Assembly: GCA_025200525.1 (NCBI GenBank)
Contig: CM045767.1
Span: forward strand, 9,283,273 to 9,347,272
DNA from: Camellia lanceoleosa
Taxonomy: Eukaryota; Streptophyta; Magnoliopsida; Ericales; Theaceae
Direction: 5' to 3'
Length of the DNA stretch: 64,000 nucleotides
A program made the position numbers and the translations under genes. Positions 34,072 through 46,154 of this stretch are shown piece after piece. Numbering within the stretch: the first letter of the stretch is position 1; each line of letters opens with the position of its first letter. The notes beneath the pieces were generated by a model. It did no database searches and had not been told where the DNA came from. It saw only the letters and a program-made list of their open reading frames with translations.

Positions 34072-34505
34072 TATATGTTGATTTTAGCCTGATGATTATA
34101 TAATTTAATTTTTATCATACAATGAGATCGTGTACCTAATTATATGCATTCACAGTGCCTTTAAATTTAACTTTCAATTACCAAAAAATAAAATAAAAAA
34201 TGTACTATAATAATCAATATTTATAAAAATATCAATTCTTTAGTTTAATTTGAGGCCTTGTTTTGCTAGAAGTTATTTAGCTAAAATAGTTAATAAAGAC
34301 AAAATAGTTAATAGCCAACAAGATAAAATGTCATATTTAACCTATAATCATTTCATTTTTTTCTCACAACCATCAAATCAATTAAAAAAAAAAAAAATCA
34401 ATTATCATTCCAAACACAACTTTTTCAACTAGACTAAAATAGTCAAAAATCTAAATAACCAAATAAAATAACTTATTCCCAAATAGGGCTTGAATAATTA
34501 ATTAA

Positions 34506-34887
34506 GGGCAAATTATACCCGTGGTCCCTATATTTTACTGGTTGTGTCATTTTGGTCCTTGCACTTTCAATTGGTTCAATTTTGATATTTAATTTTAGAT
34601 TTTTGTTTCAATTTTGTCCAATTGATAATATCATTAGTGTTTTTTAAGAAAAATTATCACTAAATTGATTGAGGTTAACTAACTAAAAAAGTTTATAATT
34701 GTTTTCTTAAAAATATTACACATGACACTTATGTACATATTTTTCATTAAAAATACTAAAAATTGTAATCAATTAGAGTAAATTGAGATAAAATAAAAAA
34801 TTTAAAGTCAAAATCAAGCTAATTAAAATTACAGAGATTAAAATGATATCAGAATTAAAGTACAAAGATTACCGTTGTAATTTGTCC
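34506..34887. mobile_element. 382-bp foldback element with 9-bp target duplication, intron of MLP copy 2
   Basis: Ends GGGCAAATTATACCCGTGGT and CCGTTGTAATTTGTCC; flanks ATTAATTAA at 34497-34505 and 34888-34896. Homologue at 24712-25090 in copy 1; copy 3's intron has an uninterrupted ATAATTAATTAAAAT at about 38085. Confidence 0.78.
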
Positions 34888-34989
34888 ATTAATTAATTAA
34901 AAGTCAATGATTAAACATTCATCATGCTAAAATTTGATATGATGTTCCTAAGCGTGCTAAATTTGACATGAATATAGCATTATGTTAAA

Positions 34990-35141
34990 GGAAAATGTTT
35001 GAGGGTCACAATTTTTGTGGTCACAATGGCTCAAAACTGCCAAAACAACGTCGTTTTGACATGTTTTACACCCAAAACGACGTCGTTTTGACAGTTTTGA
35101 GCCATTGTGGCCACAAAAATTGTGGCCCTCTAGCATTATTG
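34990..35141. mobile_element. 152-bp palindromic MITE with perfect 9-bp target duplication
   Basis: Flanked by TATGTTAAA (34981-34989, 35142-35150). The arms pair almost perfectly through TCACAATTTTTGTGG(T/C)CAC and AATGGCTCAAAACTG, with AACGACGTCGTTTT near the centre. Copy 1 lacks it at about 25190. Same family as 21586-21736. Confidence 0.88.
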
Positions 35142-35783
35142 TATGTTAAATTTGACATGATATATAGCAGACTGATATCAAATTTTAGTAATAACATGAT
35201 ATATATCACACTATTGGAATTGCTTTTACTTTAACGTTTCCATTTATGGAGTAGTGTGTGGTAGATTATTATTTGGATATATATAAAACTAGATTTTATA
35301 TTTATGAGTTGTAATAATTTCTTCGCATTAAAAAGCAAATTTTAGTATAGAGTTTTAACAATTATGTAGACGAACAAATAGGAAAAAATTGTGATTAACT
35401 ATAATTTTACCTACTACAAAGTTTTATTTTTTGTGAATATGATATCAAATTTTTTTTTTTTTTTTTTTCTTTTTAAAATTTTTCTGCTTCTTGATATTAT
35501 TATGTGATATACCACAGATGGAAAGCCGAAGAGTTGCAAGCAAATTATCACAGAATTAGATGCGGCGAAAAAGTCAACCACATACAAGGTTATTGAAGGT
35601 GATCTCTTGCAGGAGTACAAGACCTTTACCTTCATTCTTAAGGTTGAACCAAAAGGCCAAAACAACTTGGTGACTTGGACCCTTGAATATGAGAAGCTCA
35701 ATGAACAAATTGATGATCCAAATGGTATGATGGACACTGTTATGGCTGTGTGCAAAGACATTGAGACCTACTATCTCAAGTAA

Positions 35784-36970
35784 TCTATATATATATTTAT
35801 ATGTATTTGTAGTTATATATATGGTGTGATGGTAAGGAGTGCTTGTGTGCCTATTGAGAATAAAGACAATATGCATCCGATGAGATGAGAGCTATTATGG
35901 AAGACAATGACAGGATTTGAATCGTATTGTCAGTAAAACTTCTACATGTAAAAAAAAAATATAATATTTGGTTGCTTGTTGTATGCATAATGCATCTATA
36001 TAAATATATTTGTTTGAATTAATTGTTTGAATTTTTTAATGTCAAGTCTCAACTCAACTTTACTATATGACTTGGAGTTAGAAGAGATTTATCAATTTTT
36101 TTAATGAGATGAATTCGAATAGAGAAAATGAGATACTCGCAATATATGCTTGCATAAGTGCAAACAACACTAATTAATAATGCATATCAACGTAGTCACA
36201 TGCACGAAGGGTTGAAATTCAACATCTCACATCTCTCATAAAATTTTAGATATTTAACCATAATGGTGCTATAATGCCTACTATCCTTAGCTCTCAAGAA
36301 TGGAAAAAGGTGCCATAGCTCAAAATAAATGGAAGGCACAAAATTATGCTTTGGATTGAAAGGTGTTGTTGGCCCATGGTAGGCTTAGATTGGGATCCAT
36401 CTCAATGATTTAAACCGTTTAATGTATAGGACTTATCGATTATAACAATTCTGAAAAAAATCACATTGATCGGATATTGATAATCTCTTAATCAAATCAC
36501 ATTTATGTCAATAGTTTAATTTGAAAATCATATTTGTCGTTGTTACAAATGTGAGCTCTATATATTCAATAGTTTTGAATTATCAAGATAGGTCTAAAAT
36601 AGGGCCCATTATGGGCCAACAGTATCCTCCAATTTCGATTGCGGACTGGATAGGAGCCCAACTCTATTTTTTCAATCATTCTAGTATACTTTTCTCTCCC
36701 AATTTCTCAATTTTTTTGAATGATTCAAAAAAGACAAATCAATTTCTTCTCATTCCTCCTCATTTCCCCAGTGATTAGGATCAAGAAAATTTGATTTTTT
36801 TTCTTCTCTCTCCAAATTACTCTGTTGCTCAATCCAAACAGAGCCTAACAGTTTCTTAAACAAACTTAATAGGATCTTTTAGATAATATTATTAATGAGA
36901 TAATTTAAAAAATTGATTAATGAACCATTTGGTTTCTTAAATTTATGTGGTGAGCTCAAATTTTTTATAC
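35784..36970. other. Spacer between MLP copies 2 and 3
   Basis: No gene. Left part matches 25818-26470. A foldback element of the 6131-6529 family, with decayed arms (GTTGGCCCATGGTAGG / CCCATTATGGGCCAAC), lies at about 36350-36640. Confidence 0.6.
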
Positions 36971-36977
36971 TATAAAA
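36971..36977 (+). promoter_or_regulatory. TATA box of MLP copy 3
   Basis: CTATAAAAAGGG, 102 bp before the ATG. Confidence 0.75.
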
Positions 36978-37072
36978 AGGGTCGAGGGCCAAAGTATTTT
37001 CTTCACCACTACTTCCTTCCAATTACATCCTCAATTAATACTTTTAGTGTGCTGTTTTACTAGGAAAAAGAG

Positions 37073-38995
37073 ATGGGTTTAAAAGGCAAAATAGAGAGGC
37101 AAATGGAGATCAAGTCTGATGGGGATGTGTTTCATGAGGTGCTCAGTGCCAGACCACATCACATATACAACATGTCACCTGATCATGTACAGAGCGTTGA
37201 GTTGCTTGAAGGTCAATGGGGCACTCCTGGTTGTGTCATCTTTTGGAAATACACTCATGGTAATATATATATATATATATACAGTCTCAGAAAAGTATCC
37301 AAAAAATACTTAGAAAACACATTTAATAGTTGGGATTAATTTCATATGTAGACCTCACTGTATAAAGAATAAATCTCAACGACACATCACTTTTCTAGTT
37401 CAATTTCTTGGTATATATGTCTGAGTTCATAGACTTTTGATAATATATAGAGCAATATCAGTTCTATATTTAACATGCATGTAACATGGGTGAAAGTTAA
37501 CATGCGTTTAGACCATCTCTAACATATCATGGTATTTAAATCCATTTCAACGTAGTTGATGTTATATTTTAGCATATTATAATGTCCAAAAATCATATTA
37601 ATCGAATATCAATAATTATATGTTCGAATTGCATATTTTTTATGCTATTTTTCAAAAGAAAAACTTATTATTTATTTTTTTGGTTATCGATCATATAGTT
37701 ATTGATATCCGATTAATATGATTTTTGGTAGGCATGAAGTACTCAACAAATCCTACAAAATAAACGGTTCAGATCATAAAAATAAGCTCATAATACACAT
37801 CAAATTAAGACACAACAATCACTGCTAGTAACCCCAATTCTTTTAGTAAAGTGGTGACCCCAATTCCTATTTTTTAACAAACTCATTCTTGTAATGCATT
37901 TGTTATTTTTTACAATGATTATCGTATAATTTAATTTCTACTATAGGATGCCATTGTATGTCTCTAATTATATGTATTTATTGTGTCTTTAAATTTAGCT
38001 TTGACTTAAGAAAAAAAAATTGTAATCTAATAATTAATATTTATAAAAATATCAATTCTTTAGTTTAATTCAAACTTACTTTATATAATTAATTAAAATA
38101 CATAATCGTTGAATGCCTTTAAATTCAATTATGAATTTAAATTATTTTAGTATTATGGCTAATATATTTTTTAAAAAGTATTAATTTATTTTATTGAATT
38201 TGCATATATAAAAAAGTAAATGGCATGCCACTTTTTGGTGGAGCAATATAGTAAAATTTTAAAATTCAATGGTTAAAAATTATCATGCTAAAATTCGACA
38301 TGATACTCCTATCCTAGTAAATTTAACATGATATATAGCATTATGTTAAATTTGACACAATACACACTGTTGTCAAATTTTAGCAATAACACAATACATG
38401 ACACATTGTTAGAGTTGCTCTTACTTCAATATTTTCATTTATGGAGTAGTGCCTTGTAGATTATTACTTTGGATATATAGTCACACTCGATTTTTTGTAA
38501 TATTTTCTTCGTATCAAAAAGGGAAATTTAGTATATAATTTTAGTAATTATATAGGCAAACAAATAGAGGAAAAAAATTACTATTAACTATAATTTTATC
38601 TACTACAAATTTTCTTTGGTTTTTGTTATTTATTTTCTGAATATGATTTCAAATTTTTAATTTTTAATTTTTAAATTTTTAAATTTTTTTTTTTATCTTG
38701 ATTTAATTATGTTATGTGATATACCACAGAGGGAAAGCCCATGACTTGCATGCAAATTATCACAGAATTAGATGTGGCAAAAAAGTCAACCACATACAAG
38801 GTTATTGAAGGAGATCTCTTGCAGGAGTACAAGACCTTTGCCTTCATTCTTAAGGTTGAACCAAAAGGCCAAAACAACTTGGTGACTTGGACCCTTGAAT
38901 ATGAGAAGCTCAATGAGCAAATTGATGATCCAAATAGTTTGATGGACACTGTTATGACTGTGAGCCAAGATATTGAGACCTACCATCTCAAGTAA
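37073..38995 (+). CDS. MLP-like protein (Bet v 1 superfamily), copy 3
   Basis: Exons 37073-37259 and 38730-38995 join to 150 residues, same intron position and phase as copy 1. Starts MGLKGKIERQMEIKSDGDVF; keeps ARPHHIYNMSP, GQWGTPGCVIFWKYTH, KVIEGDLLQEYKTF and the terminal DIETYHLK. It differs from copy 1 by some fifteen residues, including VE for VR near residue 8, PMTCMQ for PKTCKQ after the junction, and VSQDIE for VCKDIE near the end, so cysteine is lost there. The predicted job is the same small ligand-binding protein. The intron is the shortest of the three and lacks the 382-bp element, so this copy is likely the outgroup within the array. Confidence 0.93.
37585..37790. repeat. Small foldback element in intron of MLP copy 3
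   Basis: AAAAATCATATTAATCGAAT pairs with ATCCGATTAATATGATTTTT about 140 bp later; related to the 6131-6529 family. Not present in copies 1 and 2. Confidence 0.55.
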
Positions 38996-40200
38996 TATAT
39001 ATATAGATATATGGTGTGTGGTGGTAAGGAGTGCTTGTGTGATAGATTCAGTATCTATTGAGAATAAAGACAATATGCCGATGAGATGAGAGCTATCGTG
39101 GAACAGATAACAACAGGGGTTGTTTTCTGGGAAACTTCTACATGTTGAAAAAGTATCTAATATTTGGTTGCTTCTTGTATGCATAATTTATCTATATAAA
39201 TGAATTTGTTTGTGTAATTGGTTTGGTGAAATTTTATATTCTATCTGCTTACTTTTCTCCCAGACAATGTTAGATTAATTGTTTGAATTTCTCTATGGTG
39301 AGTCTCAACTCAACTACTTACTATATGAACTCATCAGTTAGAATTTTAAAATACCCTTTTTACCCTTTCAAAGTGACTCCTCTCCAAACACATATATACA
39401 CATACACATATATGTATACAATACTAGAGAGTGCCACAGATCAATCAAAACCCAAGTGCCATATATGTATACAATACCAAATAGCAGATACCAGTTTTCT
39501 AGTGTTGAAGGTTTCAAATTCATTACTTCAAGTAAGATACAAAAAATCAAAACAAAGATGTTGAAGTAAATTAATTCTATAATTCAGGATTAATCTGAAC
39601 AAAAAATATATATATATATGAATATTGCTTGTTAGTTGTTAGTTGGCAGATTTTGCAGTTTGAATTGATTGCCATGGTGTTCAAGGCAATTAACAAGATT
39701 TTAAACAAAAATAGATGTCTTATTTAAGAACAACAATTTGCTGGAAAAATTCATAAATAAGTCGAGGCATCCGCGACTGTTGTGCGTGATTCACATGTTT
39801 TTTTTTTTTTTTTTCTTCGTTCAATTGTTTGATGTATAACTTAACTAGCAGCAATAGATTTAGATAGTAAATATGAGGGGTTGGGGAAGGCTATCTTTTT
39901 TTTTTTTTTTTTTTTTTTGAACATGTTGGGGAAGGCTATCTGTGCGAGGGTGATTTCACACTATGGAGTAGGGTAGAGCTCCGTACTCTAAAAAGCAAAG
40001 TCTGCGCAATATAGCAAATGGTGAGAGCTGCCCGACCGGGATTTAGTTGCAAAAATGGTACAGAGGGGAGATTTGAGAGAGAGCAACAACAAAACTGATC
40101 TTTTTTTCTTCTATTTGCTAGTGCAAACCCAATTAAATTTAAGAAAGAAATCGTGTTGGCAATTTCTTCTGTTTTAAAATTTGATTTATCAATGGCTGCA
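38996..40200. other. 3' flank of MLP copy 3 and spacer
   Basis: No gene supported. 39000-39330 resembles the 3' flanks of copies 1 and 2; T runs at 39800-39815 and 39896-39918. Confidence 0.55.
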
Positions 40201-41097
40201 TGATTGGGCACTGTGTGAGTGAATTTCTGACTATACTACCAACTCAGTATTCAACTGGAGAACACTGGCAGAATAGAATAAGCCCGAACAACCTGCAACA
40301 GAAAGAAGAGATTCTGGCGGTGATTCGTCCACCCGGGGGCACTCCGATGATTAAGTCAGTAATCAAATATCTCTTAAAGATAATCAGTAGTGCTTAACTC
40401 ACTGTTCTCTATATAAAATACGTATCTTAGACCCATGGGGGTGCCTTTCTTTTATAGTCAACACAATCCTAGTCCAAATAGAAGCCTAGCTTCAATGGAC
40501 TTCTGCTTAGTGCTTAGCTTGGACTCTCCAATAGATAAAGATAAACTCCCTAAGAGTTTTATCCTTATCCATGCTGAAGTCCTTCCTCATTCTAGGACTC
40601 TTGTCCCTTATCCGCTTATCCCGGATTTCGATATCTTCGGAGATAACCTCGGTCTAGCTAAGATCACTTCGGCGTCACGACCAAGACACGTGGCATCTCG
40701 GCTGACACATCGGCGTCACCTTGACCACATGTTGGTACTCAGAAAATATATCTCCACAACTACTCCCTAGGTTCTATTACCTCAGCATCCTGAGGTGATG
40801 GAACCTATATCGTCATATCATATAGCATGTTGGCCGTCTCGTTGTATCATCCTTTTATCGAGGTCATAATAAATCGGCTTCACACAATCAGGTCTTGCAA
40901 TCTTGTCTCATCGAGGTTTCAGAGTTTCCTATCAGCCAATGTCATTGCTTCATTAAACCAAGAACTTCAAAAGTTTTATCACGCGTGTGAGCTGTTATGC
41001 AAAATACATTAACCGTTTTGTCACGTGTTTTCGCCTCATTGGATCGTACTCGATACGCACCTATAAGTCGTCTCGCGCCTGCGTGCACCGTCTGACA
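40201..41097 (-). repeat. Probable 3' LTR of the Tat-type element
   Basis: Bounded by TG at 40201 and CA at 41097 as read on the + strand. The minus strand has a TATAAA box (40456-40451) followed by AGAAAGGCACCCCCATGGG and, 130 bp on, GGAGTGCCCCCGGGTGG, words typical of the R-U5 part of Tat-type LTRs. The right edge is uncertain, since no clear polypurine tract adjoins it, and no second LTR remains for comparison. Confidence 0.6.
40451..40456 (-). promoter_or_regulatory. TATA box in the Tat-type LTR
   Basis: Minus strand GACTATAAAAGAAAGG. Confidence 0.6.
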
Positions 41098-41892
41098 AAT
41101 TCATCGTTCTAGGCTTATCAATTCCATTTTGCCGCCTTTTCGTGTTTTTGACAAAACTAGTGCCCTCTCTCTTTGTCTTTTCACTTTACATCGTTATTTC
41201 TGAAGCTTTTTCTCTCTCTAGCTTTTTCTTCCAAATCCTCCATTGCTGCTTTCACGAAGCTTTCAGTGACCAGCCTGACTCTCTCCTCCAGCGAGGTTTC
41301 TGCCGTATTTCCTTGCTTCCGGCTACCGCTTGATCCCGGCGAGAATTTACTTTGGCTTCATTTTTCTTGGGTAAGTCACAGTTCCCTTTCATTTCAATTT
41401 CTCGTTGCTCTTCAAGAAGTTTCGCTTCATTATTTGTTGTCATTGCTGTTTTGCTCAAGTATTCGATTTATGAATCATGTATTCGAGCACGTTTACCTTA
41501 CGATTTTGTTTTTGCCCAATTTGTGTCTTGAATACGCACACACTGTTCACAAATTTGCTCACTTTTGCCACTGTCCTTGGCCTCCCGCCCTTGTGCACAT
41601 TTTGTCACAGTTTTCTTGATAGTTCACCACTGTTCTTGATTCTGAAACACATTCTTGCTTTTATGTTTTCTGTGACTTTTCCAGATTCATGCCTTTAATC
41701 TTCGTTTCCATAGATCTAGGTTTGGGATTTGTTTGTAGAACACACAAATTTTTAGGAAAAACTGAAACGATTCCTCACAGATTTTGTGTATTTTTAGGCT
41801 TTAGCCGAGGTCCTTAAAACCCTCCAAAACACTCCCTTCTGAAATCCAACTCCTCCAGTTAAGCCGATATCATGGGTATGTGGAAGCATAGG

Positions 41893-44800
41893 TGTCACGA
41901 CCCAAACCCGCCCCTATAGGTTTGGCATCGTAACCGGCCAGTAATCCGAGGATTACCTACGGCCTCTGAACTGATTAACAAAACATTAGGGGCTAGCGGA
42001 AGCAAATAATAATATACAATGTCCATTGAGCTGTGCAGACTTATATGAGACAGAAAAATTTTAAACTTTTTATATACATATATACACAGATTAGACCAAA
42101 AAGGAATTTAGCTCTATTTACAAAATACACAAGACTTGAAGAACCGAACAAGAAGACAGAACTTAAACTTTAAGTTACTAAGCAATATTCACTTGACACA
42201 TCCGGAACCTCCACGGGAGGCACATTGGTTGGCTGACAAAACAGATTCTAGACAGATGCCTCTAAGCCTGGTCATGCGCTGGATCACCTACATACATAAA
42301 TAATACAGTAAGCTAAAGCCCAGTGAATAATAACAGAGTAAAGGGTTTCAATGAATGAGTCTATACAAATTTCAGAAATCAATTCATATTGTATCAAAAT
42401 CATGCTTGATCAGATCGAAATCATAATTCAGCTTTATCAAATTCATACTTGATCAGATCATATATAGACAGAAATCATAAGTCATGGTTACATTTACGTA
42501 AAACATCCATTAGCAAAACTAGACACGCAATGCGTAAGGTTATGAATAACCTCCTTGGCTCCTGTGAAGGAGCCTCTGGATCCGGGTAACTGGACAGCTA
42601 AGCCCCCATGGCGGGCCTCCGGTACGGGCTATAGTGTACAAACTGGACGCATAAGCGTAGGTTACAACTAACTTTGTTCCACAAAGGAACCTTGTTCCAC
42701 GAAGGAACCTTCCGCTACCGGGTCACGGCTGTAAATCTCACTTGGTACTAAGGATGTCACGAATACATGTTAGAAATTGGACAATCATTCATTGTACATA
42801 ACATATCATTTCAGAAAAAAAGATCTCATTTTGTTGCACAGAAGATAAGTACGGTTGAACATATCTTTACTAAGTTATTACTCACGAAGCAAATCGCATG
42901 CATTGGGCATATCAAAGAAAATCAGGTAATGGCGTGTGACCTACACAAGCACATAACATATACACATTGAAACACAACATTACTCCCTTGATTAAACTTG
43001 TCCTTTCTAGTCTTTATAGTCCGAAATTCTACTACGTTTATTCTTTCATTACTAAGTCCCTCTTTTCCAAATAGATTGATCCTTTACTTGGCTTCTTAAA
43101 TAATTACCATAAGATCAATGATTCATTCTTTAACTAACTAATCTATGTTGACTAGTAGCTTATTATTCTTTATTGAGTCATAAATCATGTCTAGAATGTA
43201 TTGAAAATGGGTCTTCGCTCGAGCGCCACTTTGGCCGCTTGAGTGGACTGTAAAGTTTGAAAACTACTGGGAGGTCGATTTTCACGCTCGAGCGGGCAAT
43301 GAAAATTCTGAAATTCCAAAATTACAATTAAAGTTCAAATTTGGTATTTAAAGCTTCAAAACATGTACTTTAGTATACAAACGTGGAGAACCATTTATTA
43401 AAGTCAAAATTGCTAAAACATTTATTCGAAAATCATTTATTCAAAATCATGCCCCAATTGCCAAATTTAGTTTGAAATCATTTTCTCCATAACAAGCCAA
43501 ATCCCAACTCAAAATGATTAACTTCTAACTTAATCTCCATAAATTGAACATGGCTCCAAACTCTCATTTTCTTTTTAGTTACATAAAATTGGTGTCAAAT
43601 TCTTTCTATTTTCCTTGAAATCATGAAATTAAAGTCATGAAACTTTTTATAAATTTTCCAACTAATTTCCATAATCTAAAACTTAACTTAATTTATAACC
43701 TCAATTTCATTCATAACCATAGATATCCCAAAATATGTTTCATTTAAATAAAATCTCAAATTACAAGTATGGATTAAAATCTAATTATAACATCAACACT
43801 TTATCTAACATTAGGATTAATTCTAATTTTTCATAAACTTGATGTTTATAAAACATTTCATTTTTCTCTTCAAAATATGAGATTGAATTAATCCAAATCT
43901 TTCAAAATCCATGATGTAAGCAATACAATTAGGTCCAATTTTATTTTTAATAACAAAATCAACTTAATTCAATTTTTAACCAAATATTTAATTCATAATC
44001 ATGGGTATTCTAAAATGTATTTAAATTGAATAAAAATTTTAAATCAAATCACATGCATGGATTAAACAAATTCCTAATTTTCATAATAAAATCAAAACTT
44101 TAGGATTAGTTCCCAAATCATCATTTCCTTATCAATTTCCTTCTAATCCCCTAAAATTGATTTCTAATTCTTTTCTATTTCCTTAAATCATCAAATTGAT
44201 ATTATAAAACTCCTAGAAAAATGTTTGCATGTGTGGAATTATAATCAACATCAAACCATCTACATCAAAATTCCTTTTTATTCAAAATTAAGCTCAAATG
44301 TTCATGAATTTATAATTTACCACCACTTGTTCTTCTTATAACCAAACATGAAATTAATTCCTCAAATCTCCTAAAATTTCATTAATGCATGCAAAGATGG
44401 AGCCCAAAATTATGAGGAAAACACAAATTAAACTTAAAATAATTAATTTCTAATTTATTCTCCATAATCATCCACATGCATGCAACCCATTTCATGTTTA
44501 GATCCCAAATCCAAATTAGCTTCCCTAATAATCTTTATTTTCTAATTTCATCCCAATTATATAAAATTGAACTCAAATTTAACAAATTAAAAGAATCATA
44601 ACTCATGTTTTTCAACCCAACTTGATTTAACATGCAAGATTATAAAAATCAATCCCTAAATAATTACTTTCTAAATTAATTTTCATGATCTTAAACATTA
44701 TTCCAAGTTTCTTCATCTTCTTGACAATTCCTATTAATTACATGAGGCTCTCAACTTTTCTAAATTAATTTTCATGATCTTAAACATTATTCCAGCGAGG

Positions 44801-45555
44801 CTCTCAACTTTTCTAGAAGTCTCACAAGCATAAATCAACATTTTAATTACTTAGAACAATATTGGATTATCTTGCCAATTAATTGGGTGGAATTAAATTA
44901 GTATATCATTATATATATCAGCTTAATTAAACACCACTCAGTTTTAATTAACCTGGATTAATCCTAACTAATCACAAGTCCAACATAATTTAATTAGTCC
45001 AATTGACTTCGATTAGAGCCTAATTAAATATATTTAAAATTATCAGTCCAAATCAGATTTTTAATCAATAACCCAAAAAGGCTCCAATTATTAAATTGAA
45101 CTTATTTCCAACCTCAATTTTGGTTTCTTAAATCATTTAGGTCTTCAATTTCTAATCAAACTCCAAGTTTCCGTCAATAATCACATATCCAAATTAGACA
45201 CCCCATAACTAAATTTAATTCGCAATAAACACAATCCTCAATCCTCATAATTTAATCAACTCCAATTAAGACCTAATTAATCAAATCTCAATTTTACTAA
45301 ACTGAACCAAATATTTAATTAAACTCCCAAATGGGTCCGTAATTAAAATTAAATTAATTCAACTTCCTAACTTCACTTCCTTAAGCCATTTGGACTCTTA
45401 ATTTTCAATTTCAAAATAAACCTTCAATCGAATCATATATGAGTCAGATTTCATAATTCTCATAAATCCCAAATAAATTATAATACTCGGTAATTAAATC
45501 TCAAATTCTCTTAATTAATCAAGTACTAATCATTATACGTGATGGGGTTGTTACA
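41893..45555. mobile_element. Solo LTR of a Ty3/gypsy element, 3.66 kb
   Basis: Begins TGTCACGACCCAAACC, ends GGTTGTTACA, and is flanked by a perfect 5-bp ATAGG (41888-41892, 45556-45560). The TGTCACGACCC terminus and multi-kilobase length fit LTRs of Tekay/Del-like chromoviruses. No internal region or second LTR is present, so recombination between two LTRs probably removed the rest. The left 850 bp is GC-richer (42540-42740); the remainder is AT-rich with no coding sequence. Removing it and one ATAGG restores the continuous frame of the antisense ORF. Confidence 0.88.
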
Positions 45556-46074
45556 ATAGGGTAGACACCCCAACCAAGTTAGAGCACTTTAGGCGAGAGT
45601 TTGACACCCCGACCGACGTTCATCTGAGGTTGGCTGGGGAGGATGACTCTATCTTGCCCACAACTGATTCTATGCCCTTCCTTGTTGTAGCTTTTATCGA
45701 GTGCGGTCTTAGGCTCCCCCTCAACATCCTTTTTCGTGAGATAATCCATTACTATAAGTTGAACACAATGTAGTTTGCCATCAATTCCTACCGAGTCATA
45801 AATGGTATAATAGCCTTAGCCAAACAAGAAAATGCTAGGGTTACTTTAGCTGACATCCAATACTGTTACACCATGTGTGGCCTTAAAAACGAGAAAGGCT
45901 ATATTTGCTACCTCAAGCCAAGGTTCACAGAGTACAAAATTGTTGTTGACCTCCCAGACTCCAACAAAGGAGCTGGAGATGATTACTTCATTATCTTGGG
46001 AAACTGGGAGTTCGCTCCAGATGAGGACCTCCACTTCTACCCTCTTCCTCGAACAGTTTTTGTAGAGGGTAATG

Positions 46075-46154
46075 GTAAGAGTCCAGTGTTTATACTTACT
46101 TGTTTTTAAAGTCTTCAATACTTCGTTTGTTTCTAATGTCTACTTTTCTTGCAG
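46075..46154 (+). other. Intron in the antisense ORF
   Basis: GTAAGAG donor and CTTTTCTTGCAG acceptor; the codon split across it and the continuing protein sequence make splicing plausible. Confidence 0.7.

Larger units (their letters stand above)
32331..35783 (+). pseudogene. MLP-like pseudogene, copy 2 (two 1-nt insertions in exon 1)
   Basis: Exon 1 (32331-32519) is 189 nt against 187 in the other copies. One extra T at about 32386 shifts the frame and brings TGA at codon 22 (32394-32396); one extra G at about 32480 (five Gs where copies 1 and 3 have four) adds a second shift, so the exon also meets exon 2 out of frame. Exon 2 (35518-35783, 266 nt) is fully open and keeps KVIEGDLLQEYKTF and the family C-terminus (DIETYYLK). 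Splice sites and TATA box are intact, so transcription may persist. The intron has grown to 2998 bp (1740 in copy 1, 1470 in copy 3) by transposon insertions. Either sequencing error in two homopolymer-like spots or true decay would give this; two separate events favour decay. Confidence 0.88.

Noticed and set aside
45873..46118. Host gene made of the open stretch starting MCGLKNEKGY
   Set aside because: It is the middle of the retrotransposon antisense ORF; the frame continues upstream past the stop at 45771.
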